Shown: piece by piece, positions 25,483 to 33,800 of the stretch
Position numbering within the stretch: position 1 is the first letter of the stretch
Layout of the letters: each line of letters starts with the position of its first letter
Assembly (NCBI GenBank): GCA_963663285.2
Contig: CAXXNI010000002.1
Location: 1,178,001 to 1,242,000, forward strand
Direction: 5' to 3'
Source of the DNA: CAXXOK01 sp963663285
GTDB lineage: Bacteria; Bacillota; Clostridia; Christensenellales; Aristaeellaceae
DNA: 64,000 bases
Program-made: the position numbers and the translations under genes
The notes under the pieces: generated by a model
What the model was told of the DNA's origin: nothing
The model's input: the letters and a program-made list of their open reading frames with translations, nothing else
The model's database searches: none

Positions 25483-25898
25483 AATTTTATGTGTATATCC
25501 TGCCTTGCCCCTAGAAAAACGATTTCGGTTCAATTATAAAACCCATCTTGATTATGTCAATTAGTCAACAAGAGCAGCTGGTATAAGACAGATTAGTACA
25601 TTGTGTAAACGGTACTCGTTGTAATCTCTTCGCTATATTCCCATCTATTCCTTCGCTTCCTTAAGATATATGAACCAGTTCGTGTTCAATCTCTCTAATT
25701 AATTTTTAAAGTCCTCAAGCTACTGATTCAATATTCAGCGCTTTCTATGAAATCATTAAATGTACCCATGACCACTTGGTGTGTATGGTATTCTGCGGGT
25801 AAGTTAATTATTCAACGTTAAGGTTTGATATAAAGCAAGTGAATATAAGATAAACCATCTACCGATAAAAATTCCTTTATCAATAGATGGTTTCTTTT
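25483..25898. other. islet right end, mostly non-coding
   Basis: AT-rich with no gene. It ends in the hairpin at 25852-25893. If an integrase was ever here, I see no remnant. Confidence 0.5.
25852..25893. terminator. hairpin just downstream of the intact tRNA-Ala
   Basis: AAACCATCTA and GATAAA pair with TTTATC and TAGATGGTTT; CTTTTTG follows on the plus strand. Its position against the tRNA 3' end suggests that the islet brought a replacement terminator. Confidence 0.65.
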
Positions 25899-25974
25899 TG
25901 GTGGAGCATAGGAGATTCGAACTCCTGGCCTCTACAATGCGAATGTAGCGCGCTACCAACTGCGCTAATGCCCC
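25899..25974 (-). tRNA. tRNA-Ala (anticodon CGC)
   Basis: A complete 76-nt cloverleaf on the minus strand: acceptor GGGGCAT/ATGCTCC, D stem GCGC/GCGC, anticodon stem CTACA/TGTAG with loop TTCGCAT (anticodon CGC, codon GCG), T stem AGGAG/CTCCT with TTCGAAT, and an encoded CCA. Its 3' part is shared with the repeat at 21490-21546, marking it as the integration site of the islet. Confidence 0.95.
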
Positions 25975-26107
25975 ATGTTTGCAGATCACGTTTTTTCGTG
26001 TCAGCGGAATATACTATAGCAAAATTCAGCGAAAAATGCAATAGCGTTTTTCAAATAATGCTTGGTTTTTCAGAAAAAAATATCGCTTGCCTCTTATAAA
26101 AAGCCGA

Positions 26108-26136
26108 TTGACAACCTCCGCAAAATATGGTAACTT
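26108..26136 (+). promoter_or_regulatory. promoter of the rplU-prp-rpmA operon
   Basis: TTGACA (26108-26113) and TAACTT (26131-26136) are 17 bases apart, ahead of the L21 leader. Confidence 0.7.
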
Positions 26137-26142
26137 AGTTCG

Positions 26143-26218
26143 GTAAGCCGCACAAGCGGGGTTTAAGTGTGCCTAAACGCACCGCCTCACGCTTGGCGAG
26201 TATGGAATGGGAGGTGCT
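26143..26218 (+). promoter_or_regulatory. ribosomal protein L21 leader
   Basis: The leader contains CACAAGCGGGG, then CGCTTGGCGAGTATGGAATGGGAGGTGC, features of the Firmicutes L21 leader RNA family that lets L21 control its own operon. GGGAGGTG doubles as the ribosome site. Confidence 0.78.
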
Positions 26219-26223
26219 TTGCC

Positions 26224-26529
26224 ATGTATGCCGTAATCGTATCCGGTGGCAAGCAATACCGCGTAACCAAAGGGGATACCATTTATGTCGAGAAGCTCGA
26301 CCAGGAACCCGAAAGCACTGTTAGCTTCGACGTGCTGATGATCGGCTCCGACGAAGGTGTCAAGATCGGTAACCCGACTGTTGACGGCGCTAAAGTCGAA
26401 GGTAAAATCGTCGGTCAGGTTAAAGGCGAAAAGGTCATCATTTACAAGTATAAGAGCAAAAAGAACTATCACCGTCGCGCCGGTCACCGCCAGCAGTACA
26501 CCAAGGTGGAAATCACCGCGGTAGGCTGA
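26224..26529 (+). CDS. rplU: 50S ribosomal protein L21 (bL21)
   Basis: 101 residues, normal for bL21: MYAVIVSGGKQYRVTKGD at the start, and the C-terminal KKNYHRRAGHRQQYTKVEITAV, which is the rRNA-binding tail. It assembles into the large subunit. ATG 26224 follows GGGAGGTGC; the frame extending to 26167 covers the leader and is not used. It is the first gene of rplU-prp-rpmA, one base overlapping prp, with its own leader RNA upstream for autoregulation. Confidence 0.97.
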   Translation: MYAVIVSGGKQYRVTKGDTIYVEKLDQEPESTVSFDVLMIGSDEGVKIGNPTVDGAKVEGKIVGQVKGEKVIIYKYKSKKNYHRRAGHRQQYTKVEITAVG

Positions 26530-26867
26530 TGACAAGCGTAACGGTTACGTACGAAGGCGATTGGATAACCCGCCTATCCTGCGAGGGCCATGCCGGTTGT
26601 GAAGCAGCCGGGGAAAACATCGTCTGCGCAGCTGTAAGCGTACTGATGGAAACATGCGTAAATGCCGTTGAGAAGATCGCAAAGGTTCAACCGTTAACTA
26701 TTGTGGATGAATCTAAAGCGCTCATCAGCATCGAGCTGCCAAGCGTTGATCATCTCACTTTGCATGACGCGCAAACCATCCTTCGTACTACCGTGTTGGG
26801 ACTTACGGATATCTCCCATGAGTATCCGAAACTGGTTAGGCTTAGAACGATAAATGGGAGGAAATGA
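26529..26867 (+). CDS. prp: ribosomal-processing cysteine protease Prp
   Basis: 112 residues of the YsxB/Prp family. The catalytic His is in CEGHAG (residue about 21) and the Cys is in NIVCAAVS (about residue 32). Prp removes the N-terminal extension of L27 in Firmicutes and allied bacteria; that extension is encoded in the next gene here (LNLQFF before AHKK). The ATG overlaps the rplU stop by one base (TGATG), and rpmA begins at the end of this gene, so the three are translationally coupled. Confidence 0.96.
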   Translation: MTSVTVTYEGDWITRLSCEGHAGCEAAGENIVCAAVSVLMETCVNAVEKIAKVQPLTIVDESKALISIELPSVDHLTLHDAQTILRTTVLGLTDISHEYPKLVRLRTINGRK

Positions 26868-26869
26868 AC

Positions 26870-27160
26870 ATGATGAAGCTGAATTTACAGTTTTTCGCCC
26901 ATAAAAAAGGTATGGGCTCCACGCGTAACGGCCGTGACAGCGAAAGCAAACGCCTTGGCGCAAAGCGCGCAGACGGCCAGTATTCGCTTGCCGGCAACAT
27001 TCTGGTTCGCCAGCGCGGCACGCACATCCATCCGGGGCTGAACGTAGGTATCGGCAAGGATGACACCCTTTTCGCCCTGAAAAACGGCATTGTCCGCTTT
27101 GAGCGCATGGGCCGCGACAAGAAAAAGGTTAGCGTCTATCCTGTAGAAAACGTACAGTAA
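26870..27160 (+). CDS. rpmA: 50S ribosomal protein L27 (bL27) with cleavable N-terminus
   Basis: 96 residues. The N-terminus MMKLNLQFFAHKKGMGSTRNGRD carries the Prp cleavage site between FF and A, so mature L27 should start AHKKG. ATG 26870 is preferred: GGGAGG (26856-26861) is 8 bases away, whereas ATG 26864 is only 2 bases from it. The rest is normal (LVRQRGTHIHPGLNVGIGKDDTLFAL). It belongs to the rplU-prp-rpmA operon and is followed by a terminator hairpin. Confidence 0.97.
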   Translation: MMKLNLQFFAHKKGMGSTRNGRDSESKRLGAKRADGQYSLAGNILVRQRGTHIHPGLNVGIGKDDTLFALKNGIVRFERMGRDKKKVSVYPVENVQ

Positions 27161-27179
27161 GCATAACCGCTTGCGTATG

Positions 27180-27203
27180 GAGCGCGGGCATGGTCCCGCG
27201 CTC
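27180..27203 (+). terminator. terminator of the rplU operon
   Basis: GAGCGCGGG (27180-27188) pairs with CCCGCGCTC (27195-27203), then TTTCC. The T-run is short, so termination may be partial. Confidence 0.7.
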
Positions 27204-27273
27204 TTTCCATATCGTTTTATAGACACAAATTACAACACAGCGCCTTCCAGAGCGTTCCGGGGAGGATTTAGTT

Positions 27274-27969
27274 TTGATTGGTACGATCATCAACGTTGCG
27301 GCTATTTTAGTCGGTTCCGCTCTTGGGTTATTATTAAAGCGCAGCTTTCGGCAAAGCATGGCCGAGGTTGTGATGCAAGGGGTAGGCCTTTGCGTCATCC
27401 TGATTGGCTTAAGCGGCGCACTGGAAACAAACAATTCTCTTTTAATGATTCTCTCCGTTGTTGTCGGCGGGGTTGTTGGGTCTTTGTTGGGGATTCAAAA
27501 GCGTTTGAACGATCTGGGCGCATATGCGCAGCGTAAGCTGGTGCGCAATGCCGATAGCCAAAATACTTTTGCAAAAGCGTTTGTTACCGCAAGCCTTGTG
27601 TTCTGTGTCGGCGCAATGGCTGTTGTAGGCGCGTTGGACAGCGGCATTCGCGGTGACCACAGCACCTTGATAGCCAAATCCGCTTTGGACGGCGTTACCT
27701 CTATCATCTTCGCCAGCACCCTTGGCCCGGGGGTTATGCTCTCTGCTGTACCGGTGTTGTTGTATCAGGGCTCGATTGCCCTGCTGGGCAATTTGGTAGC
27801 ACCATTGCTAAGCGACGCGGTCGTGCAGGAAATGAGTGCCGTTGGCGGGTTGTTGATCGTTGGTATTGGATTAAACATGCTGCTGAAGGTCGAAATAAAA
27901 GTTGCCGACTTATTGCCCGCCATATTAATTCCATTTCTGTACTACCCCATCGTCAGTTTGTTTGGGTAA
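27274..27969 (+). CDS. DUF554 family membrane protein
   Basis: 231 residues with about seven hydrophobic segments and the DUF554/YdfK signatures: GTIINVAAILVGSALGLLLK at the start, CVGAMAVVGALDSGIRGD in the centre, and SALDGVTSIIFASTLGPGV. The family is widespread in Firmicutes as a putative transporter; no substrate is known. The start is TTG at 27274 with GGGGAGGA 8 bases upstream. It is separated from rpmA by a weak terminator and ended by a strong one. Confidence 0.93.
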   Translation: MIGTIINVAAILVGSALGLLLKRSFRQSMAEVVMQGVGLCVILIGLSGALETNNSLLMILSVVVGGVVGSLLGIQKRLNDLGAYAQRKLVRNADSQNTFAKAFVTASLVFCVGAMAVVGALDSGIRGDHSTLIAKSALDGVTSIIFASTLGPGVMLSAVPVLLYQGSIALLGNLVAPLLSDAVVQEMSAVGGLLIVGIGLNMLLKVEIKVADLLPAILIPFLYYPIVSLFG

Positions 27970-28018
27970 GAATCACCTATTTATCGTATACTGCTGTTTT
28001 GCTTGACAGTGGATAAGT

Positions 28019-28044
28019 CCGGCGCTGTGTGCGCCGGCTTTTTT
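28019..28044 (+). terminator. intrinsic terminator of the DUF554 gene
   Basis: CCGGCGC (28019-28025) pairs with GCGCCGG (28031-28037) around 5 bases, followed by CTTTTTT. Confidence 0.92.
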
Positions 28045-28176
28045 ATACTCATCACCATCCCGAATGTTTGCCCTTTCGCTTTATTTTCATCCAAAAGCTT
28101 TTCTTCAGCAGCATATTCTTCCTTATCAATCAGTGGATTCATTTAATAATCCATAGGAGGCATTATAGCAGTATAA

Positions 28177-28219
28177 CCCCTTGCCAGCGACCTGAAATAA
28201 ACAGGGAACAGGCAAGGGG
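28177..28219 (-). terminator. hairpin after lepB
   Basis: CCCCTTGCC (28177-28185) pairs with GGCAAGGGG (28211-28219). On the minus strand TTATAC follows, a weak T-tract. It sits 31 bases past the lepB stop. Confidence 0.6.
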
Positions 28220-28249
28220 CTATTTGCTTATATATTTGAGAAATTATCT

Positions 28250-28927
28250 TTATTCTATGGTCCGAATGTCGCTAAACGGGAAAATTACGCAACGCACATG
28301 CGCAACAATCTGGCTGCGGGTAAGTGTCGTAGGTTTGCCATAACCATAATAATTTCGGCAGTCATGGCTGTTATCCCGGTTATCCCCCATCACAAAGTAC
28401 TGGTCATCGCCGAGGGTAACCATCGCCATGCTGGCACTGCTGCTGTCATCATTATTACTTGGGGTCAGGTAAGGTTCATCCACCGCTTCCCCATTTACAA
28501 ACACAATATGATTGATGATTTCTATGGTATCACCGGGAACCCCCATCAGGCGTTTAACGAAGTTTTCTGTTCGGCCCGGATACTTGCATATCACTACATC
28601 GCCACGCTGCGGTTCACCGAAGATATACTCCGGTTTGGTTACCAGCATTACTTCACGGTCTTGCAGTGTGTTCATCATACTATGACCATCTACGAAGATG
28701 GGTTCAAAGAGGAATGTCCGTATCAGGAGGGCAATCACAACCGCCGATCCCAAGGTTAGAATCCAGCTGATGATCTCTTTTTTCACGTTTTTCTTTTTCT
28801 CCTGCGAAGCAGCAGCAGGCGCATCGCTGGTTTCAGTTTGTGTACCGGTGTCCGGCGTTTCTGCTGTAGTTTCTGGGTTGGGGTTTACCTCGGTTCCTTC
28901 CGGTTCCCGGTTTTCATCGGTCTGCAT
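28250..28927 (-). CDS. lepB: signal peptidase I
   Basis: 225 residues. A long acidic N-terminal tail of about 45 residues (Glu/Pro/Thr-rich) precedes the membrane helix (about 50-70). The catalytic Ser lies in DGHSMMNTL and the Lys in FVKRLMGVPGD; MGDNRDNSHDCR is the family box near the C-terminus. It cleaves signal peptides of secreted proteins such as those encoded in this window. AGGAGG lies just ahead of the ATG. The DUF951 gene is 13 bases upstream on the same strand, so the two are probably one operon. The N-terminal tail is longer than in most single-TM Firmicutes enzymes. Confidence 0.95.
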   Translation of the reverse strand: MQTDENREPEGTEVNPNPETTAETPDTGTQTETSDAPAAASQEKKKNVKKEIISWILTLGSAVVIALLIRTFLFEPIFVDGHSMMNTLQDREVMLVTKPEYIFGEPQRGDVVICKYPGRTENFVKRLMGVPGDTIEIINHIVFVNGEAVDEPYLTPSNNDDSSSASMAMVTLGDDQYFVMGDNRDNSHDCRNYYGYGKPTTLTRSQIVAHVRCVIFPFSDIRTIE

Positions 28928-28940
28928 TGTGGTAGCCTCC

Positions 28941-29174
28941 TTACAGCTGATTCATCATCTGTTGCAAAGTCTCAGCCTCCGGCACGGGACCCTGCGATAG
29001 AACTTTTTTTCTGCGCTTGATAAAAACGGCGCGTTCCAGCATAACAATGCGTCCGCAGCCGAGGCACTTCATTTTTACATCCGCACCGATCCGGATGACC
29101 TTCCATTGATCACTGCCGCAAGGATGCGTCTTACGCATTTGCACCACGTCACCCAGGCGGATTTCCTCCGTCAT
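28941..29174 (-). CDS. DUF951 family protein
   Basis: 77 residues: MTEEIRLGDVVQMRKTHPCGSDQWKVIRIGADVKMKCLGCGRIVMLERAVFIKRRKK, the complete DUF951 pattern with one CPxG-like Cys and a CLGCGR pair. The basic and cysteine pattern suggests nucleic-acid or metal binding; the function is unknown. ATG 29174 is chosen because GGAGGTGA lies ahead of it, while the longer frame to 29240 has no ribosome site. The C-terminal 20 residues are an extension. It lies upstream of lepB in the same direction. Confidence 0.93.
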   Translation of the reverse strand: MTEEIRLGDVVQMRKTHPCGSDQWKVIRIGADVKMKCLGCGRIVMLERAVFIKRRKKVLSQGPVPEAETLQQMMNQL

Positions 29175-29261
29175 CGCAAGGTCACCTCCCCTGTAAGCGC
29201 TGTTTGCATTATACAACCAATAAACAGGCTTTTCAAGCAAAACCCTCTATGCAGAAACAGA

Positions 29262-29308
29262 AACAACCGCCCCGCATTGCTGTATTGGCAAGCAGGGCGG
29301 CTGTTGTT
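29262..29308 (-). terminator. terminator of gltBD
   Basis: AACAACCGCCCCGC pairs with GCAGGGCGGCTGTTGTT with one bulge. On the minus strand TTTCTGTTTCTG follows. It is 25 bases past the gltD stop. Confidence 0.75.
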
Positions 29309-29332
29309 CTATTCTTTAATTGGTTATACTGC

Positions 29333-30802
29333 TTACTTCTGTTGGCTTAGATACGCGTGGCATGCGGTAGCTGCTTCCTGGCCCTCGTTCATGGCACGCA
29401 CCACAAGGCTTTGGCCGCTGTGCATATCACCCGCGACAAATACGCCTTTGCGCTCGGTTTTGTAGTGATCCGCAACCACATTGGTGCGCGCGTCACGCGG
29501 CAACGCATAAGCGTTTACCAATGTTTCTTCCGGCCCGGTAAAGCCCATGGCGATCAGCACCATATCCGCAGGCCATTTACGGGCGGTTCCTTCGATCACT
29601 TCCGGGGTCATGCGGCCTTCCGCGTTTTTCACCCAGCGGATGTTATCCGTAATTACCGCACGCACATTGCCTTTTTCATCCCGTTCGATCTCACGCGCGC
29701 TGATCAGATACTGGCGCGGGTCATCGCCATACTTGGCAATCGCTTCTTCCTGCGCATAATCGGTTTTCAGGATTCGCGGATATTCCGGCCACGGGTTTTG
29801 CTCCGTACGCTCTTCAGAGGGCTTAGGCATAATCTCAAACTGATGCACGCTGCGGCAACCCTGGCGTAATGCGGTGCCAACGCAGTCTGTGCCGGTATCT
29901 CCGCCGCCGATGATAATCACATGCTTATCTTTGGCGTTCATCTCATCCGGCAGCGGTTCATTGCTATCCAGCACATGCTTCGTGTTCTTGGTCAGGTAAT
30001 CGACCGCGTACAGTACGCCCGGGCCTTCGCGGCCGGGTATGCTCAGGTTGCGTGGCGTAGTGCTGCCACAGCAAAGTACAACGGCGTCAAAATCCGTCAG
30101 CAGCTCTTCACCCGCTTTGTCCACCCCAACGTGAGTATTGGTAATGAACTCAACGCCTTCTTCCTTCATCAGGTTTGCGCGCCGGTCCACAATCTTTTTA
30201 TCCAGTTTCATGTTGGGAATACCGTACATCAGCAAGCCGCCGATACGGTCTTCCCGCTCATACACCGTTACTTTATGTCCGTAGCGGTTCAGCCAGTTGG
30301 CGCAGGCTAAACCAGCAGGGCCGGAACCTACAACCGCTACCTTTTTACCCGTACGCTTTTTGGGGATAAACGGTTTAATATGCCCGGTTTCAAAGGCATG
30401 CTCAATAAGCATAAGTTCATTTTGACGAATTGTGACCATCGGCTGGTGAATACCGCAGGTGCAGGCTCCTTCGCAAAGCGCGGGGCATACACGGCCGGTA
30501 AACTCCGGAAAGCTGATGGTGCGCAGCAAGCGGTCTGCCGCCGCATCCCATTCCTGCCGGTATAAAAGATCGTTCCATTCCGGAATCAGGTTGCCAAGCG
30601 GGCAGCCTGTCGGCACCCCCTTGATGTTGATACCGCTGTGGCAAAAGGGCACGCCACAATACATGCAACGGCCAGCCTGTTCCAGCTGTGTATCCAGCGG
30701 AAGCGTGCCGTGAATCTCATCCCAATCCTTGATCCGCTCCAGCGGATCCCGGTCGGAGGGCAATTCACGGTCATATTCCATAAAGCCCATTAATTTACCC
30801 AT
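29333..30802 (-). CDS. gltD: glutamate synthase small subunit (NADPH)
   Basis: 489 residues. The N-terminal cysteines CMYCGVPFC and VCPALCEGACTCG bind two 4Fe-4S clusters; VVGSGPAGLACANWL binds FAD and IIGGGDTGTDCV binds NADPH. It passes electrons from NADPH to the large subunit for conversion of 2-oxoglutarate plus glutamine to two glutamates. It overlaps gltB by 8 bases and is the second gene of the operon. The ribosome site lies inside the end of gltB (GGAGG). Confidence 0.97.
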   Translation of the reverse strand: MGKLMGFMEYDRELPSDRDPLERIKDWDEIHGTLPLDTQLEQAGRCMYCGVPFCHSGINIKGVPTGCPLGNLIPEWNDLLYRQEWDAAADRLLRTISFPEFTGRVCPALCEGACTCGIHQPMVTIRQNELMLIEHAFETGHIKPFIPKKRTGKKVAVVGSGPAGLACANWLNRYGHKVTVYEREDRIGGLLMYGIPNMKLDKKIVDRRANLMKEEGVEFITNTHVGVDKAGEELLTDFDAVVLCCGSTTPRNLSIPGREGPGVLYAVDYLTKNTKHVLDSNEPLPDEMNAKDKHVIIIGGGDTGTDCVGTALRQGCRSVHQFEIMPKPSEERTEQNPWPEYPRILKTDYAQEEAIAKYGDDPRQYLISAREIERDEKGNVRAVITDNIRWVKNAEGRMTPEVIEGTARKWPADMVLIAMGFTGPEETLVNAYALPRDARTNVVADHYKTERKGVFVAGDMHSGQSLVVRAMNEGQEAATACHAYLSQQK

Positions 30803-33800
30803 TGTTGCGCTCCTCCTTTTGCTTCATCAGGTAGCGCTTGTATTCGATTGGGATCACCTTCACAAAGCGGCTCACAGCAGAGCCCCATTGCGCGATCATA
30901 TCCTTGCCAAGCGGGCTGCCGGTATTGCGCACATGGCGCTGAATCCAGCGTTTTACCTGTATCTCTTCGTCCGGATCGTCCATTCTTTCCAAGCTGACCA
31001 TCTCGGTGTTGCAGCGCTGGGTGAAAGTGCCGTCCTCGTCGAACACATAGGCAATACCGCCGCTCATGCCCGCCGCAAAATTACGGCCTGTTTTACCCAG
31101 TACCACGACGCGGCCGCCCGTCATATACTCGCAGCCATGGTCGCCTACACCTTCCACCACAGCCAGCGCGCCGCTGTTACGTACACAGAAGCGCTCGCCA
31201 GCTACACCGGAAACGTATACTTCGCCGCCCGTAGCGCCGTACAGCGCTACGTTGCCGATAATAATATTGTTCTGTGGAATAAAGGTGCTGTTCTTGGGCG
31301 GGCGTACACACAATACACCGCCTGATAAGCCTTTACCCATATAATCGTTGCAATCGCCTTCCAGCAGGAAGCTAATACCCTTGGGCAGGAAAGCACCAAA
31401 GCTCTGGCCCGCGCTGCCGAAGAAGTTGATACGGATGGAATCCTTCGGCAAACCTCTTTCGCCATACATCAGCGTAAGTTCGCTGCCCAAGATGGTGCCT
31501 GCCGCACGGTCCGTATTATGGATCGGAAGCGATGCGACTACCGAGCGTTCCCGGTTCAGTGCCGGTTTTGCCAACACTTCCAGTATGCTCTCATCCAGCG
31601 TATGCCCCAAAGGAGAATGCTGCTTCTGGCAAGCAAAGCGCGGCTCATTTTCCATGCCTTCCGGCATATGGAAGATCGGCGAAAGGTCAATCGCTTCATG
31701 CTTCCAGTTCGTCAGCAGTTCACGCTTTTTCAGCAGATCCACACGGCCGATCATTTCGTCCAGCGTACGGAAGCCCAGTTGCGCCATGATCTCGCGCAGT
31801 TCCTGCGCCACAAAGTGCATGAAGGAGATAATATATTCGGGCTTACCCTTAAAGCGCTTACGCAGTTCAGGGTTCTGCGTCGCTACGCCCGCAGGGCAGC
31901 TATCCAAATTGCACACACGCATCATAATACAGCCCATGGTTACCAGCGGCGCGGTTGCAAAACCGAATTCTTCAGCGCCCAGCAACGCGGCGATGGCTAC
32001 ATCGCGGCCGGTCATCAACTTACCGTCCGTTTCGATCACAACGCGGCTGCGTAGCTTGTTGATCATCAATGTTTGATGGGTTTCCGCCAGCCCCAGTTCC
32101 CACGGCAAGCCAGCATGCTTAATGCTGGACCGCGGGCTTGCGCCGGTGCCTCCATCGTATCCGCTGATCAGGATTACGTCCGAAAGGCCTTTGGCAACGC
32201 CTGCGGCGATGGTGCCAACGCCCGCTTCGCTAACCAGCTTCACGCTTACGCGCGCCTTCCGGTTGGCGTTTTTCAAGTCGTAGATCAACTCTGCTAAATC
32301 TTCGATAGAATAAATGTCATGGTGCGGGGGCGGAGAAATCAAGCCTACACCGGTGGTAGAGTGGCGCGTTTTCGCAATCCACGGATACACCTTTGGGCCG
32401 GGCAGTTGGCCGCCTTCTCCGGGCTTTGCGCCCTGCGCCATTTTAATTTGCAGTTCTTTAGCATGTACCAGATAGTTGCTGGTGACGCCAAAGCGGCCGG
32501 AGGCCACCTGCTTGATCGCGCTGGATTTGCTGTCGCCGCCGGGCATCGGCTCATAGCGGGATTCATCCTCGCCGCCTTCACCGCTATTGCTTTTGCCGCC
32601 AATGCGGTTCATAGCAATCGCCATGCACTCATGCGCTTCTTTGCTAAGCGAACCATAGCTCATCGCGCCGGTTTTAAAGCGTTTGCAAATCGCATCCACG
32701 CTTTCCACTTCATCCAGCGGTACGGGCTTTTGCCCCGCCTTAAAGTCCATCAGGCTGCGCAATGTGGCGCGTTCTGGGCTGTTATCCAGCGTATCGCTGT
32801 ATTTCTTAAAGACCTGATAATCTTCATTCCAGCATGCCTGCTGTAAAAGATGGATGGTCATCGGGTTATACAGGTGATACTCCTCACCCTTGCGCCATTG
32901 CAGCACACCACCCGCGTCCAGCGTTTCCTCAGACAGCGGATCGTTAAACGCCACATCGTGGCGGATGCCGTTCTCCTTTGCCACTCCATCCAAACCAATA
33001 CCGCCAATGGGCGAAACGGTTTCCGGGAAGTAAGTGTCAATCAATGCCTTATTCAAGCCCACCGCTTCAAAAATCTGCGCGCCGCGATAGCTTTGCACGG
33101 TCGAAATGCCCATCTTGGACATGGTTTTGACGATGCCCTTTACAATCGCTTTGATGTAATGCGCATGCGCTTCCGCTACGGATACGCCTTTAAGCATACC
33201 GCTTTCTACTGCGTCGGTAAGGGTCGCCATAGCCAGATAGGGGTTAATGGCGGTAACGCCATAACCTACCAGCAGCGCAAAGTGGTGCACTTCGGTCGGT
33301 TCGCCGGATTCCAGCAAAATACTCAGCTGCGTACGGATGCCGCGGCGGTTGGTGTGCGCCTGAAAGCCGGAAACTGCAAGCAGCGCCGGGATGGCTGCGT
33401 GTTTCTCATCCACGCCGCGATCGGATAGAATGAAGATGGTGCAGCCTTTGCTGAATTGTTCATCCAGCTCCGCATACATGCGCTCCATCGCTGCTTTAAT
33501 CCCCTTGCCGCCATCCGCTACATCGTAGAGGATCGAAATGGTACAGGGTTTAAAGCCTTCGCTGTCCAGTGCCCGAATCTTTGCCAAATCCGCATCAGTC
33601 ATGATGGGGTTGGGCAGTTTCAGTTGGCGGCAGCTCTGCGGAGACGGCGCCAGCAGGTCGCCCTCGGAACCGATGTATACGCGCGTAGAGGTAACAATCT
33701 CCTCGCGGATCGCGTCGATCGGGGGGTTGGTAACCTGCGCAAACAGTTGATGGAAATAGTCATACAATAGCTGCGGCTTATCCGAAAGCACAGCCAGCGG

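Larger units (their letters stand above)
21490..25955. mobile_element. tRNA-Ala-associated genomic islet
   Basis: About 4.4 kb between the two 57-bp direct repeats. It is visibly richer in AT than its surroundings, has its own gene set (small helical protein, two SDRs, a membrane protein, a TetR regulator), and carries a hairpin next to the reconstituted tRNA. Intact tRNA lies at the right end, the displaced 3' fragment with the old terminator at the left end. I find no integrase, excisionase or transposase, so it is either a decayed integrative element or a passenger mobilised in trans. Confidence 0.8.

Noticed and set aside
21547..25898. Integrase, excisionase or transposase in the islet
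   Set aside because: All frames of useful length are accounted for by the five genes; none has recombinase motifs.
25804..25989. 61-codon minus-strand frame across the tRNA
   Set aside because: It contains the complete tRNA-Ala; the cloverleaf explains the sequence.
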